Assembly: GCA_016845305.1 (NCBI GenBank) | Contig: JAERSW010000016.1 | Location: forward strand, 1-56,386 | DNA length: 56,386 nucleotides | Reading direction: 5' to 3' | Source: Acidimicrobiales bacterium | Lineage (GTDB): Bacteria; Actinomycetota; Acidimicrobiia; Acidimicrobiales; MedAcidi-G1 | Part shown: positions 7,554 through 15,219 of the stretch, piece by piece | Layout of the letters: the number at the start of each line of letters is the position of its first letter | Position numbering within the stretch: the first letter of the stretch is position 1 | Notes under the pieces: generated by a model | The model's input: the letters and a program-made list of their open reading frames with translations, nothing else | Databases searched by the model: none | Told to the model about the DNA's origin: nothing | Translations under genes and position numbers: made by a program

Positions 7554-7576
7554 ACCCGGACGGGGCCCCGTCGGGT
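7554..7576 (+). other. Inverted repeat in the rex-hemA spacer
   Basis: ACCCGGACGGGG is followed directly by CCCCGTCGGGT, a near-perfect inverted repeat with one unpaired G that contains the 12-bp palindrome ACGGGGCCCCGT. It lies in the 173-nt rex-hemA spacer and could form a hairpin limiting read-through from rex into hemA. There is no following T-run. TTGGAA and AATGCT with an 18-bp spacer at about 7521-7550 might be a weak separate hemA promoter. Confidence 0.4.
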
Positions 7577-7645
7577 GCCGTCCACCCGCCCACCCACCGG
7601 CCGTCGGACCCGTCCCACCGGCCGGAGAACCAGGAGTAGCGGCCC

Positions 7646-8905
7646 TTGTCGGTCGTCGCCGTCGGCCTGAACCATCGCACCGTCCCGCTCGACCTGCTCG
7701 AGCGCATGACGGTGCCCGCCTCGCGCCTCCCCAAGGCGCTGGCCGACCTCACGTCGCGCGACCACGTCACCGAGGCGGTGGTCCTCTCGACCTGCAACCG
7801 CATCGAGGTGTACGCCTTCGCCGAGAAGTTCCACGGTGCCTACCAGGACATCCGGAACTTCTTCGCCGAGGCCTCGCACGTCGCCCCCGAGGAGTTCTCC
7901 GACCACCTGGTCGGCCTCTACGACGGCGACGCCGCCCGCCACCTCTTCGCCGTGGCCTCCGGCCTCGACTCGGCCGTGCTGGGCGAGCACGAGATCCTCG
8001 GCCAGGTCCGCACGGCCTGGGAGGCGGCGGCCGCCGAGGGTGCCGTCGGCCCCGTCCTCAACCCGCTCTTCCGCCATGCGCTCGAAGTCGGCAAGCGGGT
8101 CCGCACCGAGACGGCCATCTCCCGCAACATCACCTCGGTGTCGCAGGCCGCGGTGGCCATGGCCACCGAGCGGCTCGGCACCCTGGAGGGCCGCCGCGTC
8201 CTCGTCGTCGGCGCCGGCGAGATGGGCGAGGGCCTGGCCCGTGCGCTGCACGGCGGCGGCGTGGCCGAGATCCTCGTCGCCAACCGGACCTGGGAGCGCG
8301 CCGTCGACGTGGCGGCACGCCTCGGCGGCACGGCGGTGCGGCTCGACGACCTGCCGCGGTACCTCGCCGAGGTCGACGTGCTGCTCACCTCGACCGGTGC
8401 CTCGGCGGTCATCCTCGAACACGGAGACCTCGCCACCGTCGTCGGACGACGCGACGGCCGCGAGCTGCTGGTCGTCGACATCGCCGTGCCCCGCGACGTC
8501 GACCCGGCCGCCGGCGAGATCGACGGCGTGACCCTGCTGGACATGGACGACCTGCGGGCCTTCGCCGAGGCCGGCATCCGCGAGCGCCAGCGCGAGGTCA
8601 CCGCGGTGCAGGCCATCGTCGACGTCGAGCTGGACCGGTACGTCGACGAGTCCACCGCCCGGTCGGTCGCCCCGCTGGTGGCCAGCCTGCGTGCCCGCGG
8701 CGAGTCGGTCCGCGCCGCCGAGCTCGAGCGCCTGTCGGGTCGTCTCGGCGACCTGGACGACCGCCAGCGCGAGGCCGTCGAGGCGTTGGCCGCCGGCATT
8801 GTCGGCAAGCTCCTGCACGAGCCCACGGTCCGGATGAAGGACGCCGCCGGCTCGGCCCGGGGCGAACGCCTGGCCGAGGCGATGCGCGACCTCTTCGACC
8901 TGTAG
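7646..8905 (+). CDS. hemA: Glutamyl-tRNA reductase
   Basis: A 419-residue HemA, which reduces glutamyl-tRNA(Glu) with NADPH to glutamate-1-semialdehyde, the committed step of the C5 heme route. The catalytic cysteine is C50 in LSTCNRIEVY; EHEILGQV and SRNITSVSQAA are family signatures; the NADPH Rossmann motif is GAGEMGEGLA; the C-terminal helix is the dimerisation domain. The start is TTG 7646, with AGGAG at 7632-7636, 9 nt upstream. It lies downstream of rex and upstream of hemC. Confidence 0.95.
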   Translation: MSVVAVGLNHRTVPLDLLERMTVPASRLPKALADLTSRDHVTEAVVLSTCNRIEVYAFAEKFHGAYQDIRNFFAEASHVAPEEFSDHLVGLYDGDAARHLFAVASGLDSAVLGEHEILGQVRTAWEAAAAEGAVGPVLNPLFRHALEVGKRVRTETAISRNITSVSQAAVAMATERLGTLEGRRVLVVGAGEMGEGLARALHGGGVAEILVANRTWERAVDVAARLGGTAVRLDDLPRYLAEVDVLLTSTGASAVILEHGDLATVVGRRDGRELLVVDIAVPRDVDPAAGEIDGVTLLDMDDLRAFAEAGIRERQREVTAVQAIVDVELDRYVDESTARSVAPLVASLRARGESVRAAELERLSGRLGDLDDRQREAVEALAAGIVGKLLHEPTVRMKDAAGSARGERLAEAMRDLFDL

Positions 8906-8931
8906 CCCGCTCGACGGACGCGGGGACGACG

Positions 8932-9852
8932 GTGCGCATCCGGGCCGCCACCCGGGGTAGCGCTCTGGCCCGCTGGCAGGCCGACCGCGTCGCCGAGGCG
9001 ATCGTCGCCGCCCACCCCGACCTGGCGGGGAGCGACGGCCTCGAGGTCGTGCCCGTCGTCGTCGAGACGACCGGCGACCGCGACCGCACCACCCCGCTCG
9101 AGCAGATGGGCGGGCAGGGGGTGTTCGTCAAGGAGGTCCAGGCCGCCGTGCTCGACGGCCGGGCCGACGTGGCCGTCCACTCGGCCAAGGACCTGCCGGC
9201 CGCTACCGCCGACGGCCTGGTGCTGGCCTGCGTGCCCGAGCGGGCCGACCCGCGCGACGCGCTCGTCGGGTGCCGGTGGTCGGACCTCCCGCAGGGCGCC
9301 ACGGTGGCCACCGGGTCGATCCGGCGACGGGCCCACCTCGCCCACCTCCGGCCCGACCTGGTGTTCGAGGGGCTCCGGGGCAACATCGGCACCCGCCTGG
9401 AGAAGGCGGCCGGGTTCGACGCCATCGTCATGGCCGCCGCCGCCCTCGACCGCCTCGGTCTGGAACCCGACGTGGTCGACCGTCTCGACGCCGACGTCCT
9501 GCTGCCCCAGGTCGGCCAGGGGGCCCTGGCCATCGAGTGCCGGGCCGACGACGCCGCCACCCGTGACCTGCTGGCCGCCGTCGAGCACCCGGCGTCGCGA
9601 CGCTGCGTCGACGCCGAACGGGCCTTCCTCGACGAGTTGGGTGCCGGCTGCGACCTGCCGGTGGCCGCCCACGCCGTCCTCGACGGCGACGACCCCGAGG
9701 GTGGCCTCCACCTGACCGGTGCCGTGTCGTCGGGCGACGGAACGACCCTGCTGCGCGAGGACCGACGGGGTGCGGACGGCGTGGCCCTGGGTCGGGCCGT
9801 GGCCCGGTACCTCCTGGACGATCGGGGCGGCCTCGCCCTCCTGGGCCGATGA
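8932..9852 (+). CDS. hemC: Porphobilinogen deaminase (hydroxymethylbilane synthase)
   Basis: A 306-residue HemC that joins four porphobilinogens into hydroxymethylbilane. Visible motifs are the N-terminal RAATRGSALARWQA, VHSAKDLPA with the catalytic aspartate region, GSIRRRAHLAHLRPDL, LRGNIGTRLEKA, and C240 in GAGCDLPVA, which carries the dipyrromethane cofactor. GTG 8932 gives the usual N-terminus. Its stop overlaps the hemD start by 4 nt (ATGA), so the two are translationally coupled. Confidence 0.95.
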   Translation: MRIRAATRGSALARWQADRVAEAIVAAHPDLAGSDGLEVVPVVVETTGDRDRTTPLEQMGGQGVFVKEVQAAVLDGRADVAVHSAKDLPAATADGLVLACVPERADPRDALVGCRWSDLPQGATVATGSIRRRAHLAHLRPDLVFEGLRGNIGTRLEKAAGFDAIVMAAAALDRLGLEPDVVDRLDADVLLPQVGQGALAIECRADDAATRDLLAAVEHPASRRCVDAERAFLDELGAGCDLPVAAHAVLDGDDPEGGLHLTGAVSSGDGTTLLREDRRGADGVALGRAVARYLLDDRGGLALLGR

Positions 9853-10610
9853 CCGCAGGGTCCACGCTCGACGTGTCGCTGACCGGGCGCACCATCGTCG
9901 TCACCCGGGCCACCGACCAGGCCGGGACGCTGGCCGCAGCCCTGGCCGACCGGGGCGCCACGGTGGTCGAGTTGCCCGTGGTGGCCATCGCCGAGCCGGC
10001 CGACGGGGGCGCGGCGCTGGCCGCCGCGATCGACGCCTCGGTCGCGACCGGATCGGCCGACGACTGGCTGGTCGTGACCTCGCCCAACGGCGCCCGTCGG
10101 GTGGCCGATCACCTCGTCGGGCGCGCCTGGCCGGGCCGCATCGCCGCCGTCGGACCGAAGACCGCCGAACCGCTGCTGGCCGTCGGTCACGTGGTCGACC
10201 TGGTGCCCGGCCGTGCCGTGGCCGAGGGCCTGCTGGAGGACTTCCCGGCGCCACCGGTCGACGGAGGCCGGGTGCTGCTGGCCCGGGCCGAGGTGGCCCG
10301 CGACGTCCTCCCCGACGGCCTGCGGGCCGCAGGGTGGGAGGTCGACGTCGTCGTCGCCTACCGCAACGTCGAGCCGACCGTCGATCCCGGCATCCTCGAG
10401 GCCGCACGCCGCGCGGACCTCGTCACCTTCACCTCGGAGTCCACGGTCCGACGCTTCACCGCCCTCGTCGGCGACGTCCGTCCGACCTCGGCCGCCTGCA
10501 TCGGGCCGATCAGCGGAGCCGAGGCCAGGACCGCCGGCTACGACGTGGTGGAGGCGGATCCGCACTCGGTGGCCGGCCTGGTGGCCGCCGTCGAGCGCTG
10601 GGCCACCTGA
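9849..10610 (+). CDS. hemD: Uroporphyrinogen-III synthase
   Basis: A 253-residue HemD, the enzyme that cyclises hydroxymethylbilane with inversion of ring D. The family has low identity, but the layout is right: an opening GRTIVVTRATDQAG, a WLVVTSPNGARR motif, a central VLLARAEVARDVLPDGLRAAG, then VVAYRNVEPT and FTSESTVRRF in the second lobe, and ACIGPISGAEARTAGY near the end. It is a stand-alone enzyme, not fused to a methyltransferase. The 4-nt overlap with hemC supports both the start and the function. Confidence 0.92.
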   Translation: MTAGSTLDVSLTGRTIVVTRATDQAGTLAAALADRGATVVELPVVAIAEPADGGAALAAAIDASVATGSADDWLVVTSPNGARRVADHLVGRAWPGRIAAVGPKTAEPLLAVGHVVDLVPGRAVAEGLLEDFPAPPVDGGRVLLARAEVARDVLPDGLRAAGWEVDVVVAYRNVEPTVDPGILEAARRADLVTFTSESTVRRFTALVGDVRPTSAACIGPISGAEARTAGYDVVEADPHSVAGLVAAVERWAT

Positions 10611-10690
10611 CCCCCCCGATGGGCCGACCCCGGCCGAACGACCGGTCTCGTCCGAACGGGTCCGCTGACCGGCGTCCCACCGGTCCTCCG

Positions 10691-10696
10691 TAGGCT
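10691..10696 (+). promoter_or_regulatory. -10 element (TAGGCT) of hemB, leaderless type
   Basis: TAGGCT is followed by 6 nt and GTG 10703. It indicates that hemB-hemL have their own promoter in addition to any read-through from rex-hemACD across the 92-nt spacer. Confidence 0.45.
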
Positions 10697-10702
10697 CCTT
10701 CC

Positions 10703-11683
10703 GTGGCCTTCCCCGAATCGCGACCCCGTCGCCTCCGCCGGACCGCGGCGCTGCGCCGACTGGTCGCCGAGACGCGTCTGTCGGTCGATGACCTCGTCGC
10801 CCCGCTTTTCGTGCGCGAGGGCATCGACGAGCCGCAGCCGGTGGCCTCGCTGCCCGGCGTCGTCCAGCACACCCGCGCCAGCCTCCGCAACGAGGTGGCC
10901 GCCCTGCGCGACCTGGGGGTCCCGGCCGTCATCCTCTTCGGCGTCCCCGAGCGCAAGGACGCCGAGGGTTCCGAGGCGTGGAACCCCGACGGCGTCGTCC
11001 AGGTCGCCCTGAAGGACCTGCGGGACGAGGTGGGCGACGACGTCGTCCTCATGGCCGACCTGTGCGTCGACGAGTACACCGACCACGGACACTGCGGGAT
11101 CCTCGACGGCCACGGCTCGGTCGACAACGACGCCACCCTCGAGCTCTATGCCCGGGCCGCCGTGGCCCAGGCCGACGCCGGCGCGGCGGTCACGGCCCCG
11201 TCCGGGATGATGGACGGCCAGGTGGCCGCCATCCGCTCGGCCCTCGACGGCGCCGGCCACGACCAGGTCGCCGTCCTCGCCTACGCCGCCAAGTACGCCT
11301 CGGCCCTCTACGGCCCGTTCCGCGACGCCGTCGACGTCGAGATCGCCGACGGTGGCGACCGGAAGGGCTACCAGCAGGACCCGCCGAACGCCCGCGAGGC
11401 CCTGCTGGAGGTCCAGGCCGACCTCGACGAGGGCGCCGACATGGTCATGGTCAAGCCGGCGCTGGCCTACCTCGACGTCATCGCCGACGTCCGGGCCGCC
11501 GTCGACGTCCCCGTCGCCGCCTACCACGTGAGTGGCGAGTTCGCGATGGTGCAGGCCGCGGCGGCCAACGGCTGGCTGGACGGCGACGCCGTCGGGATGG
11601 AGCACCTGCTGTCCATCCGTCGGGCCGGCGCCGACATGGTCCTGACCTACCTGGCCCGGCGCGCCGCCGAGCTGCTCGGCTGA
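10703..11683 (+). CDS. hemB: Delta-aminolevulinic acid dehydratase (porphobilinogen synthase)
   Basis: A 326-residue HemB, which condenses two aminolevulinates to porphobilinogen. The two active-site lysines are in AYAAKYASALYG and MVMVKPALAYLD. The metal region reads DLCVDEYTDHGHCG: it keeps the first and last cysteines of the zinc-type triad but has Asp where the second cysteine sits in the fully zinc-dependent enzymes. The metal requirement may therefore differ from that of the E. coli enzyme. It has its own TAGGCT element and lies 11 nt upstream of hemL. Confidence 0.95.
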   Translation: MAFPESRPRRLRRTAALRRLVAETRLSVDDLVAPLFVREGIDEPQPVASLPGVVQHTRASLRNEVAALRDLGVPAVILFGVPERKDAEGSEAWNPDGVVQVALKDLRDEVGDDVVLMADLCVDEYTDHGHCGILDGHGSVDNDATLELYARAAVAQADAGAAVTAPSGMMDGQVAAIRSALDGAGHDQVAVLAYAAKYASALYGPFRDAVDVEIADGGDRKGYQQDPPNAREALLEVQADLDEGADMVMVKPALAYLDVIADVRAAVDVPVAAYHVSGEFAMVQAAAANGWLDGDAVGMEHLLSIRRAGADMVLTYLARRAAELLG

Positions 11684-11694
11684 ACGGAGGCCCC

Positions 11695-13008
11695 GTGGGC
11701 GCCAACCTCGACCTCTTCGACCGGGCCCGACGGGTCATCCCCGGCGGCGTCAACTCGCCGGTCCGGGCCTTCGGGTCCGTCGGCGGAACCCCCTACTTCG
11801 TGGCGCGGGCCGAGGGCCCCTACGTGTGGGACGCCGAGGGCCGTCGCTGCATCGACTACGTGCAGTCCTACGGGCCGGGCATCCTCGGCCACGCCCACCC
11901 GGCGGTCGTCGAGGCGGTCACCCGTGCCGCGTCCAACGGCACCACCTACGGGGCCCCGACCGAGGCCGAGGTGGTCCTGGCCGAGATGGTCGTGGACCGC
12001 ATCGCCGGCCTCGAGTCGATCCGCTTCGTGTCGTCGGGGACCGAGGCCACCATGTCGGCCATCCGCCTGGCCCGCGGCGCCACCGGACGCGACGGGATCG
12101 TGAAGTTCGCCGGCTGCTACCACGGCCACGGCGACGCCCTGCTCGCCGCCGGCGGCAGCGGCGTGGCCAACCAGGGCCTGTCCGGCTGCGACGGCGTGAC
12201 GGCCGGGGCCGTCGCCGACACCATCGTCGCTCCCTACAACGTCGTGCCCGACCTGGACGAGACCGTCGCCGCGGTCATCGTCGAGCCGGTGGCCGCCAAC
12301 ATGGGGCTCGTCGCCCCGGCCGACGGCTTCCTCGAGGGGCTGCGTGCCGCGTGCGACGCCGCCGGTGCCCTGCTGGTCTTCGACGAGGTCATCACCGGCT
12401 TCCGGCTGGGCCGTGGCGGAGCCGCCGACTGGTCGGGGGTGACCCCGGACCTGTGGTGCTTCGGCAAGGTCATCGGCGGCGGCCTGCCCGTCGGCGCCTT
12501 CGGCGGCCGGTGGGACGTCATGGAGCACCTGGCACCGCTGGGCGGCGTGTACCAGGGCGGCACGCTGTCGGGGAACCCGCTGGCCATGGCCGCCGGGCGC
12601 ACCACCCTCGAGCTGCTCGACGACGGTGCCTTCGAGGCCCTCACCGCCACGGCCAGCCGTCTGGCCGACGGCCTGTCCGGAGCCTTCGCCGATGCCGGCC
12701 TTCCGGCGGTGCTGCCCCGGGTCGGGTCGCTGCTCGGCGTGTTCTTCGGGGCCGGGGCCAGCTCGGGGGCCAGTTCGGGGGCAGGCCCCGGTCCGGTGGT
12801 GCCGCCGACCGACTTCGACGAGGCGAAGGTGCTGGCCGACAACGGGGTCTACCCGAAGGTCTTCCACGCCCTGCTGGAGCGTGGCGTGGCCCTCGCCCCC
12901 GGGGCCTACGAGGCGCTCTTCCCCAGCCTCGCCCATGGCGACGCGGTGGTCGACGAGACGGTCGCCATCGCCGCCGAGGCCGCCGCGACGGTCGTCGCCG
13001 GCCTCTGA
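11695..13008 (+). CDS. hemL: Glutamate-1-semialdehyde 2,1-aminomutase
   Basis: A 437-residue PLP enzyme that converts glutamate-1-semialdehyde to aminolevulinate, completing the C5 route begun by HemA. Motifs: RVIPGGVNSPVRAF at the N-terminus, VSSGTEATMSAIRLAR, FDEVITGFR, and the PLP lysine in CFGKVIGGGLP. GTG 11695 has GGAGG 4 nt upstream (11686-11690). A short Gly/Ala/Ser-rich run (GAGASSGASSGAG) about 90 residues before the end replaces a usually compact loop, probably a flexible linker. Confidence 0.95.
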   Translation: MGANLDLFDRARRVIPGGVNSPVRAFGSVGGTPYFVARAEGPYVWDAEGRRCIDYVQSYGPGILGHAHPAVVEAVTRAASNGTTYGAPTEAEVVLAEMVVDRIAGLESIRFVSSGTEATMSAIRLARGATGRDGIVKFAGCYHGHGDALLAAGGSGVANQGLSGCDGVTAGAVADTIVAPYNVVPDLDETVAAVIVEPVAANMGLVAPADGFLEGLRAACDAAGALLVFDEVITGFRLGRGGAADWSGVTPDLWCFGKVIGGGLPVGAFGGRWDVMEHLAPLGGVYQGGTLSGNPLAMAAGRTTLELLDDGAFEALTATASRLADGLSGAFADAGLPAVLPRVGSLLGVFFGAGASSGASSGAGPGPVVPPTDFDEAKVLADNGVYPKVFHALLERGVALAPGAYEALFPSLAHGDAVVDETVAIAAEAAATVVAGL

Positions 13009-13026
13009 CGCGCCCTTTCCTGCGTC

Positions 13027-13046
13027 CGCCCGGCTGACCGGGGGCG
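13027..13046 (+). terminator. Weak hairpin after hemL
   Basis: CGCCCGG-CTGA-CCGGGGGCG can pair as a GC stem with two bulged G. There is no T-run, so it would be a poor intrinsic terminator, though its place just after the last hem gene is suggestive. Confidence 0.25.
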
Positions 13047-13071
13047 ACCTGTCACGGTCGCGCCGTACCGC

Positions 13072-13209
13072 TACGGTGATGGACACACATCAAGAGCGCG
13101 CCGTGGCCGATGGGTCGCGGCGCCACCAACCGAGCCCCCGTCGAGGGGGCCACGGTGGTCTGCCACGTGCCCCACGTGCAGATGCGCACCCACAGGAAGA
13201 GGTGAAAAG
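13072..13209 (+). promoter_or_regulatory. Promoter and structured 5' leader of the gene at 13210
   Basis: TACGGT (13072-13077) is a -10 candidate, which would give a leader of roughly 125 nt. Within it GCCCCC-GTCGA-GGGGGC (about 13135-13151) is a perfect 6-bp hairpin, followed by CCACGTG and a repeat of CACGTG. AGGAAGAGGTGAAAAG just before the GTG provides a ribosome-binding site. No known riboswitch class was recognised. A 44-codon frame from ATG 13079 runs through the leader but looks like non-coding composition. Confidence 0.35.
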
Positions 13210-13593
13210 GTGAGAAACCCCAACCGTCCCGTACCGGCGATCTTCGCGCCGGAGCGGGGGACCACGGCCCCCGTCGACCCGGAGCAGCAGAAGCGCCGCC
13301 GGCGCCTGAGGCGGCTCAACACCGCCTTCGACCGGCTCGGCATCCTCGACGCCATCGGCCGCGACTGGCTCGGCGTCGACCCCGACACCGGCCGGATCCG
13401 CTTCGACGACCTGCCCGAGGGGCGCTACCTGGCCCTCCAGATGCTGCTGGACGACCTCGCCGGCGGTGTCCGTCGGCCGACGTCGGTGGCCGGCCGCCGT
13501 CCTGCCGTCTCCGGCTCGGCCACCGCACCGGTTCGGCGTCCGCTCTTTTCGCTGCCGGGTGGGTCCGGCCCGCACATCGGGGGTCGGGCATGA
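13210..13593 (+). CDS. Hypothetical basic protein
   Basis: A 127-residue protein of unknown function. The N-terminal third is basic (QQKRRRRLRRLN at about residues 27-38). A compact helical part follows (FDRLGILDAIGRDWLG, then YLALQMLLDDLAGG), and the last 40 residues are Pro/Arg/Gly-rich and likely disordered. GTG 13210 has a clear purine-rich ribosome-binding site. The stop overlaps the ATG of the next gene in ATGA, so the two products probably act together. The basic stretch would suit nucleic acid or membrane-surface binding, but this is a guess. Confidence 0.65.
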   Translation: MRNPNRPVPAIFAPERGTTAPVDPEQQKRRRRLRRLNTAFDRLGILDAIGRDWLGVDPDTGRIRFDDLPEGRYLALQMLLDDLAGGVRRPTSVAGRRPAVSGSATAPVRRPLFSLPGGSGPHIGGRA

Positions 13594-14822
13594 CGACCGA
13601 CCACTTCACCGTCCTTCCCCACGAGTGGGACGTCCTGTGCGGCCTGATCGACGCGTTCGGGCCCGAGGGCCCGGTCAACGCGCCCCTCCTGGTGGCCCAT
13701 CCCCGTGGTGGTGTCGCTCCGTTCTGGCGCCTCACTGGGCCCCACGGCATCGAGCTCACGGTGGTCCACGAGCTCGACGAGCCCCGTCCGGGCGATCCGT
13801 ACCACGACGCGGTCGTCGTCCCGACGGCCCTGGTTCGCCACGGACACCTCCTTGCCCACACCGAGGGGTCGTGCGAGCTCGTGATCGACGACGATTACGC
13901 CCACCTCCGTGGCGGGCGGGGTTCGACGGCCGTGTACGACCGGCCCGACCCCGACGTCTGGTGGAGCCACCCCCAGGTCCCGTTCGTGCCCGAGCTGGGT
14001 CCGCTGGCCGAGGCGGTGGTCGAGGCGGGTGGTCTGTGCCGGGCCATGGTGACCGCCGGCGTGTGGCCCGGCCGGATCGACGAGGACGTCGCCCCGCCGG
14101 TCGTCGAGGTGGCCATCGAGGGTGACCAGCTGGCCTTCGGGGCCAACTGGCGTCCCCACGGTGGCCACCGGGTCACCAACCGGATCCCCGCCCACGCCCA
14201 GGGTGCGGCGTCCATCGGCTTCGACCACACGACCGTGGAGCGCCTGCTCACCCTCGCCACCGTGCCCGACGACATGGTGGAGGTCCGCATCCACGACTCC
14301 TGCGTCGTCTTCGAGACGCCCCGGTGGACGGCCATCGTCCCCCAGGTCGAGACGGGCCAGGCTCGGCTGTTGGCCGACGCGGCCGACCTGCTGGAGCAGT
14401 CGGGCTTCGTCGTCACGTGGCTCAGTAGTTCGGCGGTCACCGTCAATGGCGACCCCTTCGCCGTCGTCGACCGGGTCCGGATCGAAGGCTTCGTCCCCGG
14501 TGACGGGGACCCCGGGGTGGTGCGCATCTCGTCGGTCATGGTCGACGGCGCGCACGACACCCCGGAGCTGCGGGCCCGGATGGACGGCATGGCCTCGGCG
14601 GGGGCTGGCCTGTCGGTCTGGTTCGAGGACGGACGCGTGGTGGTGGCCACCGACCTCGAGAGCGGTCGCCTGGCCGAGCTCCCGTCGCTCGTCGACCGGT
14701 TCCGCAACCGGATCGTGGGGCTGGACGTGCTGCTCGCCGACGCGGGGGGCGCCACGCAGCTGGTCCTCCCGTCCGGCGGCGACGGGCCGGGGCCGGAGTC
14801 GCGGTCGTCGGGCCGTGGCTAG
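13590..14822 (+). CDS. Unrecognised multi-domain protein: DnaN-like region plus YbjN-like C-terminal domain
   Basis: A 410-residue cytosolic protein. Residues about 1-265 are beta-rich with alternating strands and repeated turn motifs. The stretch SIGFDHTTVERLLTLATVPD followed by MVEVRIHDSCVVFETPRWTA and IVPQVE resembles the third domain of DNA polymerase III beta (a helix, then strands, ending with a final strand like DnaN VMPMR). Residues about 265-395 (ADLLEQSGFVVTWL, ISSVMVDG, LSVWFEDGRVVVATDLESGR, LVDRFRNRIVGLDVLLADAG) resemble a YbjN/chaperone-fold domain. Both assignments are pattern impressions and need a structure search. It is coupled to the basic protein upstream and overlaps the gene downstream. 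Confidence 0.5.
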   Translation: MTTDHFTVLPHEWDVLCGLIDAFGPEGPVNAPLLVAHPRGGVAPFWRLTGPHGIELTVVHELDEPRPGDPYHDAVVVPTALVRHGHLLAHTEGSCELVIDDDYAHLRGGRGSTAVYDRPDPDVWWSHPQVPFVPELGPLAEAVVEAGGLCRAMVTAGVWPGRIDEDVAPPVVEVAIEGDQLAFGANWRPHGGHRVTNRIPAHAQGAASIGFDHTTVERLLTLATVPDDMVEVRIHDSCVVFETPRWTAIVPQVETGQARLLADAADLLEQSGFVVTWLSSSAVTVNGDPFAVVDRVRIEGFVPGDGDPGVVRISSVMVDGAHDTPELRARMDGMASAGAGLSVWFEDGRVVVATDLESGRLAELPSLVDRFRNRIVGLDVLLADAGGATQLVLPSGGDGPGPESRSSGRG

Positions 14823-15219
14823 GGCCCGCCGCCGGAACAGGATCCGTAGCGGTCGGCTGGTGGTGCCGGCGTGGCGGAGCGGACGGCCGCACCGCATCCG
14901 CCGGGCGTTCCGGGTCCATCCGTTGGTGTGGGTCTGCCACGGCGCGTCCGACGTATCGTCGGCCGAGGCCTACCGGCGGGTCCTCGACGGCCGTCGGGTG
15001 GTGGTGGGGACCGACTCCCAGGCGTCGTTGCTGCTGCGGGCCCTCGGTTGCCCCGCCGACGAGGTCGAGGCCGCCCTGGGCGCCGCCGGCCGGGAGCCGG
15101 CCCACTACGGATTGCCCGACGACGATCGGGTGTGGGACGCCGCCGCCGAGGCGGCCCTGATGGCCGAACTCGGACGGTCCATGCCGACCGGGCCGGACCC
15201 GGCTCCGCCGGTGGTCTAG
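14815..15219 (+). CDS. Hypothetical protein
   Basis: A 134-residue protein of unknown function. GTG 14815 overlaps the previous stop by 8 nt. The first 35 residues are very Arg-rich. Downstream is a small alpha/beta segment (VWVCHGASDVSSAEAYRRVL, then RRVVVGTDSQASLLLRALG and DEVEAALGAAG) and a Pro-rich tail. Because of the Arg-rich start a later initiation (GTG near 14862) is possible. It ends in the CTAG palindrome shared with the pgi stop on the opposite strand. Confidence 0.45.
   Translation: MARARRRNRIRSGRLVVPAWRSGRPHRIRRAFRVHPLVWVCHGASDVSSAEAYRRVLDGRRVVVGTDSQASLLLRALGCPADEVEAALGAAGREPAHYGLPDDDRVWDAAAEAALMAELGRSMPTGPDPAPPVV

Noticed and set aside
13084-13209. Known riboswitch (ZTP, c-di-GMP, c-di-AMP, cobalamin) in the structured leader
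   Set aside because: The conserved core sequences of these classes could not be matched; only generic hairpins are present.
13079-13213. A 44-codon frame in the leader before the gene at 13210
   Set aside because: It begins within a few bases of the likely transcription start, has no ribosome site, and its Arg/Pro/Gly composition looks like non-coding GC-rich DNA.
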